Both the position numbers and the translations under genes were made by a program. 64,000 nucleotides of DNA from Aspidiotus rigidus. Lineage: Eukaryota; Arthropoda; Insecta; Hemiptera; Diaspididae. Each line of letters opens with the position of its first letter. Position 1 is the stretch's first letter. Of the stretch, positions 54,960 to 64,000 are shown piece after piece. The notes below the pieces were generated by a model. The model was not told the origin of the DNA, searched no databases, and was given only the letters and a program-made list of their open reading frames with translations. Where the stretch lies: assembly GCA_035079385.1 (NCBI GenBank), contig JAVHKY010000001.1:8642501-8706500 (forward strand), read 5' to 3'.

Positions 54960-57900
54960 AATAAGTCAAAATAGTTTTTAAATCGGGGGAAAACTCAGTC
55001 GTATCCTCATGAAATTTTTCGGGAGCAATTTAAGTTTTGAAGATACCTTCTGGTCCACCTCACAGATCAGACTCCACAATTGTCTTAACTGACGATGAGG
55101 CTGAATTCGTAAGATTTTGTTCTTTCACTTGAGAAAAGTAGGATTTCTTCTTTCGGATGTGTTGTATAGGGTCGAAAGAAATTAGTTATAATTAGAATCT
55201 TTTATTGCCGGAAAAATGTTGGAAAATGATAAATACTTTTCATTATACGGGAGAGAGATGCTGCCTTGTAGGTAGGAAAAGATAAATAGGTAGCGGAAAT
55301 ACCGGTAGAAATTGTAAGAGGAAATTTGCTCGGAAAGAAAAAGGTTAGCAAAAAATTTAAAATTTCTTATGTATTGTAATATTGATTTTTTTTTTGTTTT
55401 TGAGAACTTTTTCTTATAATATATCCATTTTGATCAGTCCTAATATACCTTGCAGCCCCATATGCAACTGCCAGGTACAACTTTTGTATTGATGTACTCG
55501 AAGCTGAAAATAAATGTGGCATTTTATGCAAAGCTTTTTTTACAAATAACATCCCAAGATGGTTTTGTTAGCAGACTTAACCATGTTTGACTTCCTCTAA
55601 CATGTAATGTTATTTACTTACTCGAAAACATAATAAAAAGAAAAAATTATGTACAAACTACAGACGACTGTTGCGCGTAATGGTTGCCTTTCATACGACG
55701 GAGCATCGTAGGCAACATATCGAACGTTAATAACGTAATTCCAGGTACGATAGTTTTTTGCGAAAACCTCAAACCAGAAATTATATTACAGGTATATAGA
55801 AAAAATTATTATTTATAGTTCTACATATAATTGAATTGTATTTCCAAGATCACACATTTATGTAACATAAAAAAACTTCCATAAGTAGGATTAACCTTTG
55901 CGAAATCATTTACTTGAGAAAATTCTCTTTCCTTGACTACGTCAAAAATTAGGCAAGCTTGGAATTCGGATTTTTCAATATTGATAATCAACAATTATTA
56001 TCCTGCAATCGATTACGTGGAAAAGTGAAATTTGTTGATTATTACAACTGCTTTATATAGCAAAAGGTAGGAAACTTCTCAAATCACAGAATTTCATGAT
56101 TTTTCCTATAGTCTTACTTTAGCAAAGCCTATATCGCAAAATTAATAAAAGCCTTCCCCATCAAATCCACCTGCGAAAACTCTCATAATACCTCTTTGAC
56201 CCATCTCGAAGCCTCATCATCTATATCCATAGCTCGAAAGTCAAAACAACGGAAAAAAAAGGAAAAGAAGGCAAAACTCTGATTAGAAACCGGACGTTCT
56301 TCTGAAAGTAACCTCCCATAAACAGCTTCCCTGTTTTGAAATGCATCTTAGTTTTGTTGTACGCAGGCACTGGAAAGAGTTGGGCTACTTAAGACTACCT
56401 ACAGACCATATTGTCTTACCCCTAGCCTCGAATTCAATTTTGGCCAAGGGCGCTGCCGACCCTCTCATCTCGCTACATCTTTCGCTAAAATTTTCACAAC
56501 GTCCTCTCAAAAGCACAACGAATAACTTTTTTTTCTTTAGTTTTTCGTTCGCATTCAAAAAAAGCGATGTTACATTTTGCCATCCGAAAGAATAGGAAGT
56601 GTAAGAAGACCATCCGGTCGGTAATCGAGATAGTGTAGTTCTTAATTTGTGTCGGAATTAGGAAGTGTGTCCCAAAGGTATTAGATATCACGTCTCACTG
56701 TAAGTCCGCGGGAAAGCTCAACAGCGAACCGAACGCCAAATGCCTCGATATTCTGAAACTAAAAGTGGGCGAACGAGCGAGTGAACAAATGAACGTGCGA
56801 ACTCCTCCGTATACGTGTACAGAAAATACCGAAAGACAAGTTCCAATTATTCGATTAATTGGGAAGGACCTTCTGAAAACATAAAAGAAAAGTAAAATTG
56901 ATGGTGTGTTCGATTTCGAAACAAGAAGATTGTGCGAGAGCTACGACGCACGAAGTGTTTATTGGCGCGCGAAGAGAGAAGTACGCCAAAGAAGACCAGC
57001 TTCACACAACTGTGTGCAGTGCAGCACACTACACTACAGCATCACGCGATAACCGCCGACGATATTTCATTCGCGCGAAAATGCGCTCCACGCAAGGAAA
57101 AACTGCAAAAAGTTGTCTTGTACTGGTTCATTAAGCTATTTCTGATAAGTTCTTTACTCACGTTATAGTTTGTAGTGAGGAGAAAGAGAGAAAAAAAACC
57201 AACGCCGTCAGCAACATTTGCCAAGCTTCAATAGCGCGTATATATATTCACTATAAAGATTGTTTTATTCTTCATAATGAACATCTTCACATTTCGAGGC
57301 TAACTTTATCTCTTATTGATCTTTAGTTGAAATGCTATATTGCCCAATATTTTTAACTATACCTAAAGAAATAGGCAAGATTCTTTTTTCTTCCTCGCAT
57401 CGCGCAGAAACGTATAAAGATTCTAATACTGATCAATGAATAGCGCCGCAATAAGATAAAGGGGAGAGCTCGGAACGTGTTTTATGGCTCTGAGAACTTT
57501 TTTCACGACGTGTTGATGTACTTCGGAAAAGGAAGCCACAAAGTATTGAGAGAAGAAGATGTTTACGCAGGAGTTTTTAATACGTCTGAATTATAAACGG
57601 CGAGTACTGCAATTAGGATCTTGGAAACGAGAAAACTGAGTCGTGCAACCCATCTTAAGTAAATCCTTAAAATATATGAGCGCTGTTGATATATGTGAGA
57701 TGGAGTAACGTCGGAGTCGAAATCATCAGATTTGAAGGTTGACTTCAGAGGACCAGCAAGTAATTGACGGGCCAAATTATTATTTGGACGACAAAATGGT
57801 GTGACATAGTTTGTGTGACAAAGAGCGTCATTGTATAATACATAATATAATGTGCTCACCTCTTTGAATAGTGACGCAAGGAAGTTTTTACGTGCAGTCA

Positions 57901-58285
57901 TGTTACGGAGATCCAAATATGTTGATACAGTTTTACCTGGCAGATCTCGGTGCCTTGCTTAACCTTGAGAAGATTCTAAGGAAACTTTAAGAAGCAAGCG
58001 CGCTGAGCTCAATCAAGTCGAATCATTGCTAGTCGGTTTGACTTCCGCTGGACATACTAATAATAATGTACATTGTACATGATTGGATTTTCAATGCAGT
58101 GTTCACAAGGCCGTCAAAGATCTTGATGCCGCACACCAAAAACGTTATCTTCCAATTGAAGAACTTGCAAGGTAGTTCGCAGTTAGGGCCGCGCTACATA
58201 AGCGGCAACCGGCAACCGAATCAAAAGATATGGTACGCGCTACCACTTTGGCGCATCGTTCTTAGATGGCCAAACGAAAGATATT
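54960..58285. other. AT-rich non-coding stretch
   Basis: No gene recognised in 3.3 kb. A minus-strand 117-codon frame (57563-57916) and plus-strand frames around 56898-57168 have no recognisable domain. The short text ttccaattgaagaactt at 58151 recurs near 62905. Confidence 0.45.
57563..57916 (-). CDS. Unrecognised 117-codon frame
   Basis: Open from ATG, with a hydrophobic stretch near the C-terminus (LSFLVSKILIAVLAVY) that could be a membrane segment. No family is recognised and no splice context supports it. Low confidence. Confidence 0.12.
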   Translation of the reverse strand: MDLRNMTARKNFLASLFKEVSTLYYVLYNDALCHTNYVTPFCRPNNNLARQLLAGPLKSTFKSDDFDSDVTPSHIYQQRSYILRIYLRWVARLSFLVSKILIAVLAVYNSDVLKTPA

Positions 58286-58299
58286 AATATTTATGCTTC

Positions 58300-59960
58300 T
58301 GATGACCTAAGCATCCATTTACGTTCCACTAACACAACTCGCGCCCATCGTCTACTACAAAAAACAATCAATAAAGTACACACCTGGCTTTCCCTCCTAG
58401 GATTCCGCATTTCTTACCCCAAAACCAAACTCGTCATTTTCCAAAAACCACGCCAGAAAACTATTAAATTTCCCCCTCTCACAATAGCTAACTACCCGAT
58501 CCCACAAGTCAAAACTACTAAAGTTCTTGGCCTCAATTTCCACAACCGTCACTCTTGGATCCCCCATATCAAACTAACTAAATCAAAATGCATTCGAGCA
58601 CTCAATGTCCTAAAATTCCTCTCCCACCCTAAAGAAGGTTGTAACCGAAAAAACCTTCTCCACCTCTACCAGAGCTTAATCCGATCCATCCTCGATTATG
58701 GATCACCCATTTACGGTCTCGCCCCTCCCTCTCATTTAAAACTACTCGACACCATCCAAAATTCTTCACTCAGAATAGCTACAGGAGCATTCCGAACCAG
58801 TCCCGCTGAAAACCTCTGTGCAGACACTGGCTTCCCTCCACTTCACTATCGACACCTCAAACTGACAACCAACTTCCTCACAACTGTCCTACAATATCCG
58901 CAAACCCCCGTCCACCATCGCATATTCCCCCCTCATCATAACCAAAATTCCTCGACCAATCTACGTTCCAACCTAGAACTTTAACTAGCACGCCCCTTCA
59001 AGTTCCATTGCCTTAACCACATCGTTCCCTCAACCCCTCCTTGGCTCTTTATTCCACCCAACATCATTCGCGACCTAAAACGCCTACCTCGTCTTTCAAC
59101 TCCTCCCGAAGAATACCAAGCACAGTTTACCAAAATCCTTAACAACTTTCACAACCCTATACTATGTTTCACCGATGGATCTAAATATCAAAACAAAACC
59201 GGCTTTGCTTACTCAATAGATCACATCACAGTCTCTCACCGACACCGCAACACCGCATCCGTCTTCACCACTGAACTACAAGCAATCTTTAGCTGTTTAG
59301 AACACATCCTCACCAACCTACCCTCCCGTCTTCCTCTCAACCCATTTTTAGTCATTTCCGAATCCCTATCATCACTCGACGCCATATCCAACCACACTTC
59401 CTCCCACCCACTCATAAGTCGTATACACACTCTCATTAACACCTTCCATACCATCCCCGAAAATGTCGACAAAGCAGCTAAACTAGCAACCCATAACCCA
59501 TCAGTCAACCGCTCCTTCCTCCCCTCACGCTCAGATCTCTCCAAACACATCAACAAACTAGCCCAAATTAAAAATATTCCCACCGCATGGGACTCTTCAA
59601 ATCTGTCAACACGCAGAGAAGAAATAGTCATCACCCGTCTCAGAATCGGCCACACCAGACTCACTCACACCCATCTCATCTCTCATCTTATGCCTCTCTC
59701 ATGCCCTCACTGCGAATCTGAACACCCCCTATCCGTTCAACACATCTTCTGCTGCCCCAACTTGACCCAACTCCGTAATTCCTTATCCATCCCCCACAAC
59801 CATACAGAAGCGCTTTCAGATCTCTTTCCCTCCATCCCTAACATATTCAACTTTTTACAACAAGCCAACTTCCTCTCACGCATATAATCACACAATCTAG
59901 CCGAGCTCATAGCCCTGAAGGCAGGCTGCTAGTAGCTCGTCAATTAAAATAAAAAAAAAA
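58300..59960 (+). mobile_element. RNase H-bearing non-LTR retrotransposon fragment with target duplications
   Basis: Flanked by identical 14-bp repeats, aatatttatgcttc (58286-58299, 59961-59974). The 5' end is truncated exactly at the Asp pair of the RT active site. The 3' end finishes with aattaaaataaaaaaaaaaa, a poly(A)-like tail. Cytosine-rich, adenine-rich composition (few G on the plus strand) sets it apart from its surroundings. Confidence 0.95.
58301..59887 (+). pseudogene. RT thumb, RNase H and C-terminal knuckle (I/jockey-type element)
   Basis: One frame, open but for TAA at 58982-58984. It starts DDLSIHLRS, then the thumb (FLSHPKEGCNRKNLLHLYQS, SILDYGSPIYGL). An RNase H domain follows: CFTDGSK (Asp), FTTELQAI (Glu), a third position VISESLSSLDA (Glu where Asp is usual) and ENVDKAAKLA (Asp). 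About 25-30 residues before the last block seem deleted. The end has ITRLRIGHTRLTHTHLI and a knuckle CPHCESEHPLSVQHIFCCPN. Family members copy element RNA at a nicked target; this fragment cannot. The clade is inferred from RNase H plus the RLRIGHTRLTH block. Confidence 0.85.
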
Positions 59961-59971
59961 AATATTTATGC

Positions 59972-60031
59972 TTCAATTTAAAGGCTCTACCGTCTTTTTA
60001 ACACAAAAAGACGGTAGAGCCTTAAATTGAA
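59972..60031. repeat. Near-perfect 28-bp hairpin interrupted by a retrotransposon
   Basis: Arms ttcaatttaaaggctctacc... and its complement (one bulged A) around a ~5-nt loop. The match extends outward (aatatttat / ataaatatt), so the palindrome's left end lies upstream of the inserted non-LTR fragment. Probably a palindromic MITE. Confidence 0.75.
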
Positions 60032-60736
60032 CAATAAATATATATTTGTAAGACTGTACTGTGGTACAGCTCACGAAATACAACAATACTTCTGAGATTG
60101 CAGTGATAAACACTAAATCAACAAAAAGTTCACAGTTCCGCTTGTGTACTAACGACATGTCGTAGCTCGAAAGATGATAATATCAACCGTCCTACTAACT
60201 AATAACTACGCCTGCCAAACCTCTCTGCGAGTAGCGCAGTTACCGAGATTGCAGCGTGACGGAATCAATCTTACATATTTTCCGTCACAAAAGAGTTTTT
60301 TTGTTTCTGTTTGAAAGATATCAACCACCCATGACAATTTTCTAGGCAAAACCGCCTTTCACTTTATCAAGAACGTGAAGCCTCATTCAAGTTTCAACAA
60401 AGTACGCCTCAAAACGTGATCTCTTCCATTTAGGCACCTATATGTACAAACTATTAATAAATACATTGATATGCTACAAGAGATCTATCTAGATGAACAA
60501 GATGTATCAGTGCTCACTTTTATGTCAGTACCATTACAGTGCTGTTACTAATTCAGGTCATCAAAAAGAGATGGACTGATGTTTGTCCTCTTATATCTCA
60601 AGAACCGCTTAACCTATCAACTTGAAATTTTTGCCCTATATTTGTATTATTCAGGAATAGTTTTTAAGCCATGAACGAAAATTTCCGCTCCGTAGGAAAA
60701 AATATTGTCATTAAAAATTGTGTCCTTGTTGTAAGC
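60032..60736. other. Non-coding stretch with a dispersed repeat
   Basis: The part at 60345-60425 (tatcaagaac..., tttcaacaaag, caaaacgtgat) recurs in diverged form at 62835-62900. No gene. Confidence 0.5.
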
Positions 60737-60744
60737 ATCACTTG

Positions 60745-62508
60745 TAGGGTTACCAACCGTTTGCTTTTTGGCAAACAAGTTTGCTATTTACTGTTTGCTG
60801 TTTGTTTGCTTTTTGTCCTGAATTACTACAAATTAATGAAAATTGTTCATTCAACGAAAATTCTATAGGAAAAAAATCGTCAGCACTTCCACTTTGGCTG
60901 ATTTTATTAGGTCTTCAACAAACGTACTGGCCTGCACACATTATGCATAATGATTTACATCATGGATGTAATGCCTTGAAATATGACTTTGAATCCATTG
61001 TTTTGAAAATATTCAATTTTTTTTCAATTTATACTGTGCGCACTGAAGCTTTAAAAGATTTCTGTGATTTTGTAAATGTGAATTATTCACCACTATTATA
61101 TCACTGTAAAACTCTATAGTTAACTCTTTTCCCAGCTTGTGAAAAAATTATCAGGCTATTTCCAACACTGCAGTCCTATTTTTGTTCTATTGATGATCCA
61201 ACAAAAATTTTGTATCAGTTTTTTGAAGACAAATTTGCTGAATGTTATTTATACTTTTTGCATTTCATCATATCTCCATTCCAGATAAATATTTCATTAA
61301 CTGAAAGAGAAAAGAATTCTGTTATTCACGTTCATGATATACTTCAGTCAGTATTATCTTTTCTAAATGATCGTCTACAAAATAATTTTATTCCTTTCAA
61401 TGTTCGCTCAATGTTGAGAAAATTGACTGAGGAAGGTTATAATAAATCTGAATGTGATATTTTTCAAAAAGAGGTAAATTCTATGTACCAAATTTGTATC
61501 AATTATCTTTCTAGAATAATGGTAAAACCCTTTCAATGAATTTAAATGTTTTGACTGGATGAAACTGAAAGATTTAAAAGATAGTACAAATGAAAATGAC
61601 TTGTCCCATAAAACAGTTACAGATTCTTTAACCTACTTATTATAAAAAAAACGTGGCTATCCAAAATTTTTTGATGAATTTTGTAGTCTCAAACGTTTTA
61701 TAAAAAAAGACAACAGGGCAAAAACTTTGTTTGAATTACAATTTCCTTGATGAGCAATAGTCGCATGTCAATATAGAAGTTCAGTGCTCCAAATTATTGA
61801 AATATGCCCATTTCTTTTTTGCCCTTCCCGGGCATAATGATTGCCGTTGAACGAGTGTTCTCTCTAATTAATACACAATGGACCAGTGAAAGAAACAAGT
61901 TAACTAAGGAGTCTGTTGAAGGAATACTTTTCGTGCAATACAATTGCAAATTGGATTGTAAAGATTTTTATAATTATGTATGTAAGGCAGAAAATAAAGC
62001 TTTGCTAGAGTCTGTGCAGTCCTCTGATAAATATCAATTTAAGAAAATTCAATCTCTTATTGACTGTATCAACTTAATTTTAGGAAACCAAACCAAAATT
62101 TTATTATGAATTTTTTGTGATTTATTTCTGTCCTGTAAGAATTTATATAATATTAAATTAATCATATAACTCATAAGGGGAATGGAACTAAAATTCTTTG
62201 ATTGTGATTTTTTGATTACTTTTGTAAGATTAATCTCAATACTTAGCCTTAGCTAAAACTGTTTCCTAAATCCTATGTTAACTAGAGACACTAGAATGCA
62301 ACATTATATTAATAATTTTTGCTGTGTTCTGATTAAAATATATACGCATACAAAAACAAAGGTCTCCAAGTCTGCACATAAAATAGCACTGGAAACACTC
62401 CTAACAGAATATGTTGTAAACAGAAACAGAGCCACGCCAAAAAAAATCCTGTTTGCTTTTTCGGGCAATTCAGTTTGGCTCAATAAAAAAATGGGTTGGT
62501 AACCCTTA
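60745..62508 (+). mobile_element. hAT DNA transposon with 8-bp target duplications
   Basis: Identical 8-bp repeats atcacttg at 60737-60744 and 62509-62516. Inverted ends tagggttaccaacc (left) and the complement of taagggttaccaaccc (right). It encodes a decayed transposase. At 1764 bp it is short for an autonomous hAT, so the N-terminal part is lost. Confidence 0.95.
60890..62109 (+). pseudogene. hAT transposase, C-terminal two thirds, decayed
   Basis: Readable blocks: AHIMHNDLHHGCNALKYDFE and FFSIYTVRTEALKDFCDF (60936-61075), then after a TAG (61117-61119) LTLFPACEKII and SYFCSIDDPTKILYQFFEDK. ISLTEREKNSVIHVHDILQ and MLRKLTEEGY follow, ending at 61537-61539. After stops and a frame change, 61804-62109 has FPGIMIAVERVFSLINTQW, the hAT dimerisation segment (ERVFS...), running to TAA. 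The family excises and inserts DNA as a dimer or higher oligomer. This copy has several stops and no BED finger. Confidence 0.85.
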
Positions 62509-62593
62509 ATCACTTGACTGCCGCAAACGAAAGCAAAGAGCAAAAAAAAGGTCAATTTTAATTCTCTCAAACTTGGAGGCGCAATTGGAATAA

Positions 62594-62791
62594 TTGGACA
62601 GGAAATTCGGCGCGCAATCTAACAACTTCAACGCCTCGCAATCTAAACAATATGACGCAAAGTTTATCGACATGAATAAGGATAGTAAAGCTGTGGATCA
62701 GAAACTGAGCACATTGGATAAGAGAGCGAGCAACGCTTTCATTATTCTTGGATTAACAGCAAGCAACTTTGGCAGGTGCATTTATAATTAG
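62594..62791 (+). CDS. Unrecognised coiled-coil-like frame
   Basis: 65 codons just beyond the hAT element: KQYDAKFIDMNKD and KLSTLDKRASN suggest a heptad-like charged helix, then FIILGLTAS (hydrophobic). The reading frame is open upstream of the ATG from about 62570. No family is recognised. It could be a relic of a longer coiled-coil protein or chance. Confidence 0.2.
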   Translation: MDRKFGAQSNNFNASQSKQYDAKFIDMNKDSKAVDQKLSTLDKRASNAFIILGLTASNFGRCIYN

Positions 62792-63628
62792 TACGAACGT
62801 AACAAACCAAACGATTTTTTTTTGCTACGTGACCTTTGATTTTATCAAGACCATCAAATTTCATTTAAATTTCAACAACAAAGCACACCCCAAAACGTGA
62901 TTTTCCAATTGAAGAACTTATAAAGAAGCTTGCAGCTAGCGTTGTCACTGACATTTTGAAATGATGAGTATTCTTCTTCAGCTATCCATGAAATTAAACT
63001 TTTCGCTTGTTTGTTTTTCGCTCTGCTCAGTTCCAAAGTGATTCAGTTCCCTCAAAATTGTAAGGAGAAATCTGATTATTAATTCTTTTAGAAATTGGAA
63101 GTTTTCAAAAAGTCGATTTACAAACTTGAAACCGCAGAAAATGCCTCGCAAAGAGTTATGTACTTTGTACCAGTTTCTTGGAAAAAATAGAACCTAGTTG
63201 TGTACCGGCTTTGATTCGATTCGCTCTTTGCAAACTGCAAAGGTATTTGAGAAACGTCACCAAAACGTGGTTTAAAGTTACAAATTCAATTTCATGTCGA
63301 TATTTCCTGTATTTTGCCGGTTTAATGCAAATTCTTATTCTCATCATTAACTCAAACAGAGTCCAAGAACCGTTATCAGCATGAATTACATAATTAGATA
63401 TTGAATTATTGACTTTATCGTTATCCAATTTTCATTTTGAATATTGAATGTTATGTCGTTGCCATTGCCATCAACCTCGAGTTCAACTCAATCTCAAAAT
63501 ACTTCCCTTTATGTAATATCGCTGATTAACTCAAACGACCCATTGGCTCTTGAGTAGGTACAGATAAGAATATTTCTGTTGACATGTTTCATGTCTTTGC
63601 TCTGGCCTGAATTTCGAAATTTGCGGGC
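62792..63628. other. Non-coding stretch with dispersed repeat
   Basis: 62835-62905 is the diverged partner of 60345-60425, ending in ttccaattgaagaactt (also at 58151). No gene recognised. Confidence 0.5.
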
Positions 63629-63652
63629 GCGTGCGCGTGCGTGTGTGCGTGC
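63629..63652. repeat. Alternating GC/GT tract
   Basis: Alternating purine-pyrimidine sequence (gtgcgcgtgcgtgtgtgcgt) of about 24 nt, able to adopt Z-DNA in principle. Confidence 0.8.
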
Positions 63653-63667
63653 AGATGACCTTGGGAC

Positions 63668-63930
63668 ACAGTATACTAGCTTAGTATACTAGGCTTCATT
63701 ATACTAGCCTATAATAAACTAGCTGAGCTATACTATTTGACATTGTATACTGGGCTTGCTTCATACTAGACTAGCCTAAAATAGACTTATATTAGACAAA
63801 GAAGGAGGCGAACGAGCGGACCCATCGAGAAGGACTATGAAACCCAGACCTAATATACAGTATACTAGCTTATTCTAAATAGACTTATACTAGACGAAGA
63901 AGGGGGCGAACGAGCGGAGCGAGTGAGCTT
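63668..63930. repeat. tatactag-rich repeats with a ~99-bp direct repeat
   Basis: tatactag and close variants recur many times. The segment from agacttatattagac through gaggcgaacgagcgga at about 63782-63820 recurs with few changes at about 63879-63918. The tail cgagcggagcgagtgagc is an internal short repeat. Confidence 0.75.
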
Positions 63931-64000
63931 CATATTAGATCTAGGCTTCTGTTAGACTACAAGCTTAGGAGAAAGCTATTAGCTTTAAATAACTTATTTT

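Noticed and set aside
59236..59664. 142-codon minus-strand frame
   Set aside because: Antisense to the RNase H domain of the non-LTR fragment.
1..64000. tRNA, rRNA and CRISPR arrays
   Set aside because: Looked for A/B-box pairs with cloverleaf, rRNA-like blocks and regularly spaced identical repeats with unique spacers; none found. The foldback modules and minisatellite are not CRISPR-like.

Overview
The window looks like AT-rich, TE-dense genomic DNA from an animal, most likely an arthropod and probably an insect. There is no bacterial gene packing, most of the sequence is non-coding, and the recognisable coding matter is transposable elements of animal type: R1-like non-LTR retrotransposons, Penelope-like elements (PLEs) with GIY-YIG endonuclease, hAT and TTAA-target DNA elements, and foldback elements. 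I do not recognise a complete host gene. Species-level placement is not possible from what I can see.

Layout. 1-7.9 kb: AT-rich intergenic or intronic DNA with a GTGACGG-rich repeat cluster, a small hAT-type MITE (3608-3951) and a candidate two-exon small gene or gene start (4516-4834). 7.9-11.1 kb: a foldback element whose two ~0.9 kb arms each carry the cysteine-rich (CXC) tail of a decayed transposon gene; the rest of that gene lies between them on the minus strand. 12.7-13.3 kb: a candidate two-exon secreted basic protein. 16.85-17.36 kb: a TTAA-flanked MITE. 18.4-21.1 kb: a degenerate minisatellite that reverses orientation near 20.8 kb. 26.1-33 kb: a three-level nest, in which a PLE is interrupted by a 5.3 kb modular foldback element, itself interrupted by a 5'-truncated R1-like retrotransposon with a 17-bp target duplication. 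35.5-37.2 kb: two MITEs and a second fragment of the CXC gene family. 38.4-44.05 kb: a second PLE split by a second, longer R1-like copy. 44.05-44.5 kb: short dispersed direct repeats. 48.9-49.6 kb: two palindromic MITEs. 49.9-52.75 kb: a decayed non-LTR element of the restriction-like-endonuclease lineage. 53.03-54.96 kb: a third PLE on the minus strand with 12-bp target duplications and an inverted terminal segment. 58.3-59.96 kb: an RNase H-bearing non-LTR fragment with 14-bp target duplications, inserted in a palindrome. 60.7-62.5 kb: a decayed hAT transposon with 8-bp duplications. 62.5-64 kb: repeats.

Functional threads. Mobility modules dominate: reverse transcriptases with YADD or YVDD, GIY-YIG endonucleases and a hAT dimerisation domain. 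Several PLE boundaries carry hammerhead-ribozyme-like cores (CTGANGA, a stem, GAAA), and a degenerate one sits just past the restriction-like-endonuclease element. The nesting gives a relative chronology: PLEs and foldbacks are older, the two nearly identical R1-like copies younger. The most unusual items are the foldback carrying duplicated inverted CXC-domain tails, the modular foldback with ~152-bp subrepeats and a cysteine-rich central ORF, the orientation-switching minisatellite open on both strands, and the hammerhead-like motifs.
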